Of a stretch of 60,032 nucleotides of DNA, positions 42,893-49,789 are shown one piece after another (position 1 is the first letter of the stretch; every line of letters starts with the position of its first letter). The stretch is taken from positions 1 to 60,032 of IMG/VR virus record IMGVR_UViG_3300024259_000033. One strand, 5' to 3'. Origin of the DNA: a virus. Below the pieces are notes generated by a model. That model did no database searches, was not told where the DNA came from, and saw only the letters and a list, made by a program, of their open reading frames with translations. The position numbers and the translations under genes were made by a program.

Positions 42893-43071
42893 TGAGTAAT
42901 GTAGGAAAGATAGTTAAATTTGGAGTTCTATTCAAAAGTGTTGGAACGATTATTAAAAAACGTAATGATGGCTATGTTGTTGAAAATAGTCAACATGCTC
43001 GTTATCTAATATCTTTAGATGGAGAAGGGAAGAGCTGGATAGAGTTTAATGAACAGGAGAAAATAAAGTAA
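42892..43071 (+). CDS. Small hypothetical protein, 59 aa
   Basis: MSNVGKIVKFGVLFKSVGTI then a beta-rich region (DGYVVENSQHARYLISLDGE) resembling a small KOW/SH3-like barrel. Translation is coupled to the upstream gene by TAATG. Confidence 0.45.
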   Translation: MSNVGKIVKFGVLFKSVGTIIKKRNDGYVVENSQHARYLISLDGEGKSWIEFNEQEKIK

Positions 43072-43112
43072 CTAATAAGAAGTTGGAGAAATAAATTATA
43101 CCTAATAATATT

Positions 43113-43339
43113 ATGGAAGATATAATTGATAGTATATTAGGTAGTTGTAAATCTCTCGCTTCTTTTTGTGAGTTTTTGGCTTTGAACAAGAAGATATAAC
43201 TGATGAGCAATATGAGATGTTAAATGAACAAGGTTTTCTTTGTAATTGTTGTAATTGGTGGTGTTGGAGTGATGAAGAAGGTGGCGTTAATGAAATTGAA
43301 GAGCAAATTTGTAGTCAATGTGCTGAATATGGAGAATAA
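43113..43339 (+). pseudogene. Zinc-ribbon protein frameshifted at a T run
   Basis: The frame from ATG 43113 (MEDIIDSILGSCKSLASFCE FLA) stops at 43199. The -1 frame then reads FEQEDITDEQYEMLNEQGFL CNCCNWWCWSDEEGGVNEIE EQICSQCAEYGE to 43339, with a four-Cys zinc-binding set (CNCC ... CSQC). The likely junction is the TTTTT before GGC; one more T would restore a single frame of about 75 aa. Confidence 0.5.
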
Positions 43340-43341
43340 AG

Positions 43342-43629
43342 ATGTTGGAAAAAATTTTTAATAAAGAAGAGTTTGATATAGATAGTTTAAAGAAGTATAC
43401 CAATGAGAATAAGATTAAACAAACAAAAAAGCTACATAAGAAAATTATGTATTTAATTAATAAAGAAGCTAAAGCTGGATCTTATAAGCTTATTATAAGT
43501 TTTAAACCTAGAGAAATGTGTCTTATAGATTTTCTTCGTAGTAGGTTAGAAGATGACTTCTTTAAAGTAACTGAAACGAAATTTGGTATTGAGATAGAAT
43601 GGGAGTTAGATAAAGAAAAATATCTATAA
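43342..43629 (+). CDS. Hypothetical protein, 95 aa
   Basis: MLEKIFNKEEFDIDSLKKYT, lysine-rich. The C-terminal half REMCLIDFLRSRLEDDFFKV is shared in style with the protein at 42110. RBS-like GGAGAATAAAG. Function unknown. Confidence 0.45.
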   Translation: MLEKIFNKEEFDIDSLKKYTNENKIKQTKKLHKKIMYLINKEAKAGSYKLIISFKPREMCLIDFLRSRLEDDFFKVTETKFGIEIEWELDKEKYL

Positions 43630-43638
43630 AGGAGAAAA

Positions 43639-44187
43639 ATGGGTAATATAAAAATAATTACGAAAGAATTATTTATTGGTGAATATATTAATCAGGAGTC
43701 AGTAGGTAAAACTATTGAAAAAATCACAGAAATTAATTTAGAAGATGATGAAATTAGGCGATTATATGGGGATAAATGTAAAATAAAACCAATCTCATTA
43801 TTTATAAATTCCTATGGTGGAAGTGTTTATGATGGGTTCGCCTTAATAAATGCTTTATTAAATAGCACTACTCCTGTTAATACTATTTGTATTGGTTCAG
43901 CTATGAGTATGGCTTTCATTATCTTTTTATGTGGAAAAGTTAAAATAATGGGGCAGTATAGTACTTTAATGTATCATGAATGTTCTCAGTTTGTTTGGGA
44001 TAAATTAGAAGGTGTAAAGTTAAAAATAGAAGAAGCAGGAAGATTACAAGCTATGATGGATCATATAGTTATATCTAATAGCAAAATTACACAAGATGAG
44101 TTAAATGATATAAAGAAACGAAAAGCTGAATGGTATATTGATATAATTGAAGCAAATAGGTTGGGATTAATGGATAGAGGTATATAG
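43639..44187 (+). CDS. ClpP-like serine protease
   Basis: 182 aa. The ClpP/crotonase fold is clear: PISLFINSYGGSVYDGFALI (oxyanion GG), NTICIGSAMSMAFIIFLCGK with catalytic Ser90, STLMYHECSQ with His113, and KKRKAEWYIDIIEANRLG with the catalytic Asp in the usual place before the conserved E-A-x-x-x-G-L-x-D. It stands among accessory genes, not in the head module, where a separate prohead protease exists. It may act with or against the host Clp system. RBS AAAGGAGAAAA. Confidence 0.8.
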   Translation: MGNIKIITKELFIGEYINQESVGKTIEKITEINLEDDEIRRLYGDKCKIKPISLFINSYGGSVYDGFALINALLNSTTPVNTICIGSAMSMAFIIFLCGKVKIMGQYSTLMYHECSQFVWDKLEGVKLKIEEAGRLQAMMDHIVISNSKITQDELNDIKKRKAEWYIDIIEANRLGLMDRGI

Positions 44188-44218
44188 TAGATATTGGTGT
44201 ATTTAAATGACTGGATTA

Positions 44219-44261
44219 AACAATAAGTTTGCTTGACTTATTGTTTTTTTTATGGTATAAT
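44219..44261 (+). promoter_or_regulatory. Overlapping terminator and promoter
   Basis: AACAATAAG / CTTATTGTT stem (44219-44227, 44237-44245) followed by a T run forms a terminator. Its loop and 3' arm contain the -35 TTGACT (44233-44238) of a promoter with TATAAT at 44256-44261, 17-bp spacer. One 43-bp element ends one unit and starts the next. Confidence 0.75.
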
Positions 44262-44301
44262 TATATTATAAAGGAAATAAAATTAATAAAAAAGGAATAA
44301 A

Positions 44302-44640
44302 ATGGAATATTATATAATAATAACAGAAGAAATTGGTAAACGTATTGCTATTACAAGAAAAAAATTATGTCTTTCTCGTAGTTTTATTGCACCTAGAATT
44401 GGAATTACACCTAAAGAATTATGTTCTATTGAAAATGGAAATGGTATTGTCACTCATAGAATGTTTGAAGCACTTAATTGGATTACGGGTATAAGCGAGG
44501 AAGAGTTTAGAAATGGATTTAATAATGAGTGGTATGATAGAGTAATTGAAAAACAACTATTTAATATGAAAGGTTATAATATTCATCAATTATATAGTTT
44601 AACAGCATTTAAAAATTTTATAAAAAATGGAACCGATTAA
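44302..44640 (+). CDS. XRE-family HTH regulator, possibly frameshifted at 3' end
   Basis: 112 aa. The HTH domain lies at residues ~8-60 (IGKRIAITRKKLCLSRSFIA, PRIGITPKELCSIENGNGIV), matching the Cro/CI-type fold, then a helical tail. RBS AAAGGAATAAA. After the stop (44640) another frame stays open to 44849, and an extra A in AAAAAA (44632-44637) would fuse them, giving ~70 more residues. It is a candidate regulator for the operator family, though nothing links it directly. Confidence 0.65.
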   Translation: MEYYIIITEEIGKRIAITRKKLCLSRSFIAPRIGITPKELCSIENGNGIVTHRMFEALNWITGISEEEFRNGFNNEWYDRVIEKQLFNMKGYNIHQLYSLTAFKNFIKNGTD

Positions 44641-44849
44641 AAAATGGTGATGGATATATAACAAGAAGAATATTACGTAAATTGAATAAGGTTTTTAAGT
44701 CAAATGATTTGTTTATATTAGAAGGATATATGAGTTCGGCTTTATTTCTTAGATTAAAAAGAATTTGGATTGCTCAGAAAAGATGGGAAAAACATTATGA
44801 AGATGATAAGTTATTTACATTTTTACTTATGAAAGATTGGAAAGTATAA
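44641..44849 (+). pseudogene. Open frame without start, probable 3' part of XRE gene
   Basis: KNGDGYITRRILRKLNKVFK ... WIAQKRWEKHYEDDKLFTFL LMKDWKV stays open from about 44620 to the stop at 44847-44849. It has no usable ATG near its beginning. It looks like the natural continuation of the XRE protein after a one-base shift. Confidence 0.4.
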
Positions 44850-44982
44850 TGAGTGAATATCTTATAACAAAAGAGAGTAAAAAATATTTAAAAAAAGCAT
44901 ATAAGAAATTTAATTGGCGGGGGGGGAAAGACGATTAATTAAGAGATGTGCAAAAATATTAAAATCTTTAATAGAGGAGTAA
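44849..44982 (+). pseudogene. Small protein broken at an eight-G run
   Basis: MSEYLITKESKKYLKKAYKK FNWRGGKDD ends at 44938. The frame that continues after the G8 run (44919-44926) reads ERRLIKRCAKILKSLIEE to 44982 and looks more protein-like. G8 is exceptional in so AT-rich a sequence. Its start is coupled to the upstream stop (TAATG). Confidence 0.45.
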
Positions 44983-45006
44983 TAAAAGGAAAGAAAGGAG
45001 AAATTA

Positions 45007-45186
45007 ATGAGTGATGATTTATGTACAAAATGTAAAAATAATAAGATTTGTAAATTTGAAGATGGAGTTAAGGATTATATTGAAAATATTGAAAATATTG
45101 ATAGTTTAACTCCTATTTGTCTTACTGTTCTTTTTGAATGTAGATATTATGAACCTAGTTCACATAATAATATTAGAGGTTATTAA
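45007..45186 (+). CDS. Cys-rich small protein, 59 aa
   Basis: MSDDLCTKCKNNKICKFEDG with C-x-x-C and further Cys at PICLTVLFECRYYEPSS, so a small zinc-binding fold is likely. RBS AAAGGAGAAATTA. This style of short protein is common in Gram-positive phages; function unknown. Confidence 0.5.
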   Translation: MSDDLCTKCKNNKICKFEDGVKDYIENIENIDSLTPICLTVLFECRYYEPSSHNNIRGY

Positions 45187-45188
45187 TT

Positions 45189-45404
45189 TTGGAGAATAAA
45201 ATTATAACACCACCCCAATTTAGAGATAATATTAATATTGTTGAACAAGATATGGCTTTACATCGTAATAGAATGGAAGTAGTCGGATATATTAATGGTA
45301 TTAATACTATAATGGGAATATTAAACAAAATAATATTTATGGATTGTACTGATAAGGAGAGAAATAATGAATTATATTGGAGTAAAGTTTTTAAACAAAG
45401 ATGA
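45189..45404 (+). CDS. Hypothetical protein, ~71 aa, TTG start
   Basis: The only long-frame start is TTG at 45189 (MENKIITPPQFRDNINIVEQ). The predicted RBS is weak and a later ATG (45251) would give a shorter product. It overlaps the next gene's start by 38 bp in another frame. Unknown; the start is uncertain. Confidence 0.35.
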   Translation: MENKIITPPQFRDNINIVEQDMALHRNRMEVVGYINGINTIMGILNKIIFMDCTDKERNNELYWSKVFKQR

Positions 45405-45639
45405 AAATGGTAATTTAGTACCGAGAGGGATTGAATATACTTTTAAAATTGAATTAGATAAACGTATATCTTATATTATTGGGAATACAATAATAATGTC
45501 TAATCAATATCTTGGTAAGGGGCTTTTATTAACCTCTATTATGAATGAAGGACAAGCAGCAAGGAAATATCCTATTGATGGATTAGTAGAATTAAAAGTT
45601 GAAGAATATGACTCTTATGAGAGAATTAAAAATTTATAA
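45367..45639 (+). CDS. Hypothetical protein, 90 aa
   Basis: MNYIGVKFLNKDENGNLVPR GIEYTFKIELDKRISYIIGN. Beta-rich with a Val/Glu C-terminal strand. RBS AAGGAGAGAAATA. No family recognised. Confidence 0.5.
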   Translation: MNYIGVKFLNKDENGNLVPRGIEYTFKIELDKRISYIIGNTIIMSNQYLGKGLLLTSIMNEGQAARKYPIDGLVELKVEEYDSYERIKNL

Positions 45640-45650
45640 AAGAGGTATAA

Positions 45651-45878
45651 ATGAAAGATAAAACTTTAAAAAGTTTAGCTGGGGTAAGGATGCGTAATAG
45701 TGATGGAGTAATGAATCGTATTATTTGTGCACCATCATATAAAGGTGAACAATGGATTGCATTTACTAATGAGGATACTTTGGAAATTTTTTGTTGCCCA
45801 CTAATTGAGTATATTAGTTGCCTACCTCTTAAAAAACAACAAAAATTTAATAAGTTAATTGGGAAATTAACGTTTTAA
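45651..45878 (+). CDS. Hypothetical protein, 75 aa
   Basis: MKDKTLKSLAGVRMRNSDGV with a strand motif YKGEQWIAFTNEDTLEIFCC. RBS AAAGAGGTATAA. Unknown function. Confidence 0.45.
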   Translation: MKDKTLKSLAGVRMRNSDGVMNRIICAPSYKGEQWIAFTNEDTLEIFCCPLIEYISCLPLKKQQKFNKLIGKLTF

Positions 45879-45892
45879 ACAAGGAGGAAGAA

Positions 45893-46168
45893 ATGATAGA
45901 ACCTAAAATAATTTTCACAGTTGAGGATTTTCTAAAAGGCGGCATTGCTATACATTGTCCTAGTCCTTTTCAATTTGATAAGTTGCTAGATTATATGTAT
46001 ATAAAAGATAATCGTACAGCTTTAAAAACTAAATTATGGTTTGCCCATTGGTTTAGTACTGCTATTGGGTTTAATGTAGAAGATTTAGAGTTTAAAGTAT
46101 TAAGGAAATCAATGTTTCCAGAGGATACTAGAATATTTAAGTTTAAAGAATTATTCTTAAATGATTGA
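45893..46168 (+). CDS. Hypothetical protein, 91 aa
   Basis: MIEPKIIFTVEDFLKGGIAI HCPSPFQFDKLLDYMYIKDN. RBS AAGGAGGAAGAA. Its TGA stop lies inside the -35 box of the next promoter (TGATTGACT), showing tight packing. Function unknown. Confidence 0.5.
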   Translation: MIEPKIIFTVEDFLKGGIAIHCPSPFQFDKLLDYMYIKDNRTALKTKLWFAHWFSTAIGFNVEDLEFKVLRKSMFPEDTRIFKFKELFLND

Positions 46169-46193
46169 CTTTTTCCTTATAAAATGGTATAAT
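46165..46193 (+). promoter_or_regulatory. Promoter of kinase-like gene
   Basis: TTGACT, 17 bp, TATAAT. The -35 overlaps the stop codon of the preceding gene. Confidence 0.85.
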
Positions 46194-46223
46194 TAATTAT
46201 AACGTTGAAAGAAGGTATAAATT

Positions 46224-47033
46224 ATGTTTAATAATTTAAATAGTTTCCATAAAGAAAGCAAGGCGATTATCGGAGATATTTTTAATAAGTATCCATCTTT
46301 AATCACAGCAGTAAGAGCAGATAGTTGGGTAATGAGTGAGTCTGGCTTAAGAACTACTACCATAAATGATATAGAGTTTACTATGGGTGTTGATAGATTA
46401 GTTTTAATACCTAAACATCACAAATATGTTATAAAAATACCATTTAATATACAAGATTTTGATGCGTGTAAATTTGAAATAGAAGTTTATGAGCATGCTA
46501 AAGGTTTAAAAATAGACGGTTGTTTTGCTGAGATAGTACAGTCTGGTAAGTTTAATATAGACATTATTCCTGTTGATATTATCGACTATAGATTTTTAAA
46601 TAGTGTATTCTCGCATGATGGCGATGAATTTGTAGGTCGTTTAGATAATTTTAATGATTTATTTTTAAAACTAAAAGAACTTTATATAGATTGTGTTGTT
46701 AATATAGATTTACCTTATTATTTAGCAGAATATGCTGGAGAAGAAGTGCCAGATGATAATCTTTCTTGTGGTGATTGTGATGGTTGTAATAACGATGAAT
46801 TTGAAAGTTGTACAATAATGACAGCTAGATTAGATACAACTATAAATTATTCATATACAGGGTTACACGATTTAGACCCACACATATATAATATGTTTAT
46901 AGAACAATATGGAATGGATGATTTTCTTTTATTAAGAGAATTATTAAAAGAATATGACTTAACTGATTTTCATAATGGTAATGTAGGATGTTTAAAAAAT
47001 GGTAATATAGTTATTTTAGATTATGCAGCATAG
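46224..47033 (+). CDS. Protein-kinase-like / aminoglycoside-phosphotransferase-fold protein
   Basis: 269 aa. The ATP-binding lobe has HKYVIKIPFNIQDFDACKFE (Lys of the VAIK-type strand) and Glu in EIEVYEHAKGLKIDG. The catalytic loop is YDLTDFHNGNVGCL (a D-x-x-x-x-N pattern with HxxN) and the metal site NIVILDYAA corresponds to DFG. A Cys-rich insert (SCGDCDGCNNDEFESC, near 188-203) may bind zinc. Such proteins are known from several large phages with unproven substrates. RBS AAAGAAGGTATAA; first gene of its transcript. Confidence 0.65.
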   Translation: MFNNLNSFHKESKAIIGDIFNKYPSLITAVRADSWVMSESGLRTTTINDIEFTMGVDRLVLIPKHHKYVIKIPFNIQDFDACKFEIEVYEHAKGLKIDGCFAEIVQSGKFNIDIIPVDIIDYRFLNSVFSHDGDEFVGRLDNFNDLFLKLKELYIDCVVNIDLPYYLAEYAGEEVPDDNLSCGDCDGCNNDEFESCTIMTARLDTTINYSYTGLHDLDPHIYNMFIEQYGMDDFLLLRELLKEYDLTDFHNGNVGCLKNGNIVILDYAA

Positions 47034-47041
47034 GAGGCGAA

Positions 47042-47236
47042 ATGAATTTAATAATAAGTTTAGTAATGGGCGGTCTAATTATTGTCTTTTTATATTTTAG
47101 TAGATTATTCTATCAATGCTTTAAAGCGATGGATAAATATTCGAATCATGTATGGGAAATAATTATAATAGTAGCAGTATATTTAATTATAATATTGTGC
47201 TTAGTATTTTTAATAATGGGATTGACATTAATGTAA
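47042..47236 (+). CDS. Small two-helix membrane protein (holin-like candidate)
   Basis: 64 aa. MNLIISLVMGGLIIVFLYFS, a short charged loop with CFKAMDKYSNH, then VWEIIIIVAVYLIIILCLVF. Two transmembrane helices and short tails fit class II holins. The lysin-like gene is 4 kb away, so the holin role is only possible. RBS AGGAGGCGAA. Confidence 0.5.
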   Translation: MNLIISLVMGGLIIVFLYFSRLFYQCFKAMDKYSNHVWEIIIIVAVYLIIILCLVFLIMGLTLM

Positions 47237-47254
47237 TTCTTTATTATAAAGTTT

Positions 47255-47286
47255 AAAGAGTGCTTATTATTATAAGCACTCTTTTT
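47255..47286 (+). terminator. Rho-independent terminator
   Basis: AAAGAGTGCTTAT / ATAAGCACTCTTT stem followed by TTAATT. It closes the accessory gene run before the tRNA array. Confidence 0.9.
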
Positions 47287-47297
47287 AATTGGAAGAG

Positions 47298-47326
47298 TTG
47301 ACTTTTGACAGAAAATATGGTATAAT
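47298..47326 (+). promoter_or_regulatory. Promoter of tRNA array, unit 1
   Basis: TTGACT, 17 bp, TATAAT, starting transcription about 20 bp before tRNA-Gln. Confidence 0.85.
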
Positions 47327-47352
47327 TATATTATAAGATAGGATAGAAGTTT

Positions 47353-47427
47353 AGGCGAGTGGTGTAATCGGTAACACATGACACTTTGACTGTCACATAC
47401 ATAGTTCAAGTCTATGCTCGCCTACCA
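47353..47427 (+). tRNA. tRNA-Gln (anticodon TTG)
   Basis: Acceptor AGGCGAG/CTCGCCT, D-arm GTGT...ACAC, anticodon loop CTTTGAC, T-arm CATAG-TTCAAGT-CTATG, disc A and encoded CCA. Confidence 0.9.
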
Positions 47428-47439
47428 AAAGAGGTTAAT

Positions 47440-47703
47440 ATGATTAAGAGAACAGCTAGGGAAACAATTGAGGTAATAGAAAATGGAGAGATAGTAAGTA
47501 AGACTACTAGGAATATAGAGGAAATTGATGATAGTGCATATCAATCGCTTTTCCCTTTTCATTATCGTGATGTATTAAATCCCTTTAAAGAGTTGGATTG
47601 GAATATACCTAAGCCAACTTGTAAGGAAGATGAAGTAGCTAAATATGGTAGTTCAACAGGTGATAAAGTACATATAAAGCCAGAGACTACGAGTAAATTG
47701 TAA
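47440..47703 (+). CDS. Small hypothetical protein, 87 aa
   Basis: The start at ATG 47440 follows AAGAGGTTAAT. A longer frame running into the tRNA is rejected. MIKRTARETIEVIENGEIVS, charged, with a Pro-rich centre (FPFHYRDVLNPFKELDWNIP). Function unknown. Confidence 0.5.
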   Translation: MIKRTARETIEVIENGEIVSKTTRNIEEIDDSAYQSLFPFHYRDVLNPFKELDWNIPKPTCKEDEVAKYGSSTGDKVHIKPETTSKL

Positions 47704-47843
47704 AATATTTAGTAAAAAGGCGGTTTTAATTTGAGTATTAATATTATATAATTAATATATTATATAATCACTATTATTATGTACATATTTATCTACCATG
47801 TTGTAGAATAAGAATCCAAGGCTCGCAATGCGTTTCTCGGTTT
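47704..47843. other. Spacer before tRNA-Thr
   Basis: AT-rich, with a TATATAATTAATATATTATATAAT-type palindromic stretch around 47744-47768. No gene or clear terminator was seen. Confidence 0.4.
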
Positions 47844-47918
47844 GCCGAATTAGTTTAATAGGTAAAACAATAGTTTTGTACTCTATAAACGAGGGTTTGA
47901 ATCCTTCATTCGGCTCCA
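47844..47918 (+). tRNA. tRNA-Thr (anticodon TGT)
   Basis: Acceptor GCCGAAT/ATTCGGC, D-arm GTTT...AAAC, loop TTTGTAC, T-arm GAGGG-TTTGAAT-CCTTC, disc T, CCA encoded. There is one mismatch at the base of the anticodon stem. Confidence 0.8.
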
Positions 47919-47944
47919 ACTAAATTATAAAGAAAGGAAAAATA

Positions 47945-48337
47945 ATGAAAGAATATTTTGAAGGATATGTAAGTACAGAACCAGAGGATGTAAACGAACC
48001 AACTAATAAAGATATAAAAAGTAGTAGATTAAAGAATAGTTATACTTTAAGTGGTTCTTATAGTAATAATAGCAAGAGAAAAGACAATATAATTTTAACT
48101 ACAATAGCTATAGTTAGTATAATAATAGGATACCTATCATCTTATATTTTAACATGGGGAGTCTTAGTCGATTATTTTAATACTATTAATCCTATGTTTA
48201 ATATAGTTTTATTATTAATTTATATAGGTATGGGATTCATTATGTCATTAACCGCTTTAGTCATACTTGGTTATATTTGGGCATTTATTTGTTGGATAGG
48301 ACATATTATAAGGAAAAAGAAAAATATAGGAATGTAG
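47945..48337 (+). CDS. Membrane protein, 130 aa, three transmembrane helices
   Basis: A hydrophilic N-terminal 45 residues (MKEYFEGYVSTEPEDVNEPT) precedes three hydrophobic segments: NIILTTIAIVSIIIGYLSSY, MFNIVLLLIYIGMGFIMSLT and LVILGYIWAFICWIGHIIRK. It lies between tRNA genes. RBS AAAGGAAAAATA. Function unknown. Confidence 0.55.
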   Translation: MKEYFEGYVSTEPEDVNEPTNKDIKSSRLKNSYTLSGSYSNNSKRKDNIILTTIAIVSIIIGYLSSYILTWGVLVDYFNTINPMFNIVLLLIYIGMGFIMSLTALVILGYIWAFICWIGHIIRKKKNIGM

Positions 48338-48657
48338 CTAAATGGTTAAGGCACTCTTCCACGAATATTCAAGCAGTAGTAGACAAACCTACCTGTATTA
48401 CATGTGGTGTTGAAATATCCTCACGTAACTTGAAGTACTGTATCAAATGTGCTGGTGCTATTAGAAGAAAAGCTGAAAGACCAAGCCCAATACAATTAAA
48501 AGAGTTGATTAGATTGCAACCGTTCACTACTATTGCGGCACAATTTGGTGTTAGTGATAATGCAATACGAAAATGGTGTAAACTATATAATTTACCATCA
48601 ACAAAAAGAGAAATAAATAGCTATTCAGATAATGAATGGAAAAATATAGGGACATAA
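48338..48657 (+). pseudogene. HNH/homing-endonuclease-associated domain fused in frame to tRNA-like sequence
   Basis: An open frame without a proper start reads NVAKWLRHSSTNIQAVVDKP, then a C-x-x-C...C-x-x-C zinc motif (TCITCGVEISSRNLKYCIKC) and a helix-turn-helix-like block (PFTTIAAQFGVSDNAIRKWC, KLYNLPSTKREINSYSDNEW). This is the C-terminal part of HNH-type or mobile-element proteins often found at tRNA genes. The first ~45 bases look like a tRNA 5' half (GTAGCTAAATGGTTAAGGC, TTCCA loop, Gly-like). The stop lies inside tRNA-Ile. Probably a remnant of a tRNA-targeting element. Confidence 0.5.
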
Positions 48658-48721
48658 TGTAATGGGAACATGTCTCTCTGATAAGGAGGCTTTCCAAGTT
48701 CGAATCTTGGTATCCCTACCA
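48648..48721 (+). tRNA. tRNA-Ile (anticodon GAT)
   Basis: Acceptor AGGGACA/TATCCCT (one mismatch), D-arm ATGT...ACAT, loop CTGATAA, T-arm CCAAG-TTCGAAT-CTTGG, disc A, CCA encoded. It overlaps the preceding reading frame by 10 bp. Confidence 0.85.
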
Positions 48722-48772
48722 AGTGATATGGTGTTAATAAAATGAAATAATTATAAATTATGGAGGTTTATT

Positions 48773-49111
48773 ATGGCTTATGAAAATGGCAAACAAGTAA
48801 ATAGATATGCTAACAAAATAGAACATAAACGCAGACAATGGGAGAAGTGCTTTAGCCCGCAATGTTCTTTCTTTCCAGTTAAATTTATGTCTTTGTTCCC
48901 AGAAGATTACTGGTTAGATGAAAATAAACAAGTAGAATATTGGAGAGCATATGATTATTCTACTAACAGAGTATTCGCAAAAAAGCAAACAAATAAAAGA
49001 TTGCGACAAGATAATAGGAAATTAAATGATACTCTTTATTATGAAAATTTCCCAAATTATCAACATGGACAATTTCATAAACAATTTGATTATTGGTGGG
49101 CTGTTTATTAA
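48773..49111 (+). CDS. Basic hypothetical protein, 112 aa
   Basis: MAYENGKQVNRYANKIEHKR, rich in aromatic residues and Gln/Asn/Lys (FSPQCSFFPVKFMSLFPEDY, FPNYQHGQFHKQFDYWWAVY). RBS TGGAGGTTTATT. Short aromatic proteins like this recur in Gram-positive phage genomes; no function recognised. Confidence 0.5.
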   Translation: MAYENGKQVNRYANKIEHKRRQWEKCFSPQCSFFPVKFMSLFPEDYWLDENKQVEYWRAYDYSTNRVFAKKQTNKRLRQDNRKLNDTLYYENFPNYQHGQFHKQFDYWWAVY

Positions 49112-49124
49112 ACAGCCTATATAT

Positions 49125-49201
49125 GCATCATTGACTTAGTTGGTTAAAGCAAGACACTTTTAATGTCGAGATCCAAGGTTCGAATCCTTAATGATGCACC
49201 A
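49125..49201 (+). tRNA. tRNA-Lys (anticodon TTT)
   Basis: Acceptor GCATCAT/ATGATGC, D-arm with TTGGTTA, loop CTTTTAA, T-arm AAGG-TTCGAAT-CCTT, disc A, CCA encoded. Confidence 0.85.
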
Positions 49202-49324
49202 GCACCAGACTGATCAACTGGCTCTAATATTATTCGGGATATTAGATGGGACAAAACGTACATATTCGTCGTTTCTCTAAGTTTTGGTATTTATACCGAC
49301 TTTATTTTTCAGAATATGTAATTT
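49202..49324 (+). other. Structured spacer between tRNA-Lys and tRNA-Phe
   Basis: It holds two clear stems, CCAG...CTGG near 49206-49220 and CTAATAT/ATATTAG near 49225-49246, but no T-arm, so it is not a tRNA. It may be a small RNA or processing spacer. Confidence 0.35.
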
Positions 49325-49400
49325 GGGAAGTTCGTATATTTGGTATGTACATTCGGTTGAAGCCCGAGCGGTTGAGGTTCGACTCCTTGACTTCCCACCA
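49325..49400 (+). tRNA. tRNA-Phe (anticodon GAA)
   Basis: Acceptor GGGAAGT/ACTTCCC, loop TTGAAGC, stem TTCGG/CCGAG, T-arm with TTCGACT loop, disc A, CCA encoded. Confidence 0.88.
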
Positions 49401-49405
49401 TTTAT

Positions 49406-49479
49406 GCTCTGTTAGTTCAAAGGTAGAACACTCGGCTTACATCCGAGAGATAATAGTTCGAATCTATTACGGAGTACCA
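49406..49479 (+). tRNA. tRNA-Val (anticodon TAC)
   Basis: Acceptor GCTCTGT/ACGGAGT, D-arm GTTC...GAAC, stem CTCGG/CCGAG with loop CTTACAT, T-loop TTCGAAT, disc A, CCA encoded. Confidence 0.88.
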
Positions 49480-49504
49480 GACGGTTTCACTTATCGTGAA
49501 CAAA

Positions 49505-49589
49505 GTGCGTGAAAGATAAATATAGTTGCAACTATATAGATCCAATGGGTGGTAGCAAGCAGTAACACGTAAAACAAACTATCACGCGT
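49505..49589 (+). ncRNA. tRNA-sized structured element lacking a T-arm
   Basis: Ends pair as GTGCGTGA (49505-49512) with TCACGCGT (49582-49589). Inside is a perfect stem ATATAG-TTGCAA-CTATAT. It has roughly the length of a tRNA and abuts tRNA-Trp, but has no TTC-type T-loop. It could be a degenerate tRNA or another small RNA. Confidence 0.35.
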
Positions 49590-49665
49590 ACCAGTATAGT
49601 AGTAAATGGGAAAACGACGGTCTCCAAAACCGATATTCTAGGTTCGAGTCCTAGTACTGGTGCCA
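49590..49665 (+). tRNA. tRNA-Trp (anticodon CCA)
   Basis: Acceptor ACCAGTA/TACTGGT, stem CGGT/ACCG with loop CTCCAAA, T-arm CTAGG-TTCGAGT-CCTAG, disc G, CCA encoded. Confidence 0.88.
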
Positions 49666-49675
49666 AGTGTATTTA

Positions 49676-49704
49676 TTGACTTTTTCTTAAAAAAATGATA
49701 TAAT
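49676..49704 (+). promoter_or_regulatory. Promoter of tRNA array, unit 2
   Basis: TTGACT, 17 bp, TATAAT ahead of the two tRNA-Arg genes. Confidence 0.85.
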
Positions 49705-49789
49705 TATATTATATAAGTGATAAAAATTATAAAAAGGAGTAACCAAGAAGGAAAAAAGATATTATAAAATATACAGAGAAAGAATATAT

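Noticed and set aside
47386-47439. N-terminal extension of the 87-aa gene into tRNA-Gln
   Set aside because: The extension translates the tRNA; a proper RBS and ATG exist at 47440.
49246-49512. Open frame covering tRNA-Phe and tRNA-Val
   Set aside because: Its translation is just tRNA sequence read as protein and no RBS is present.
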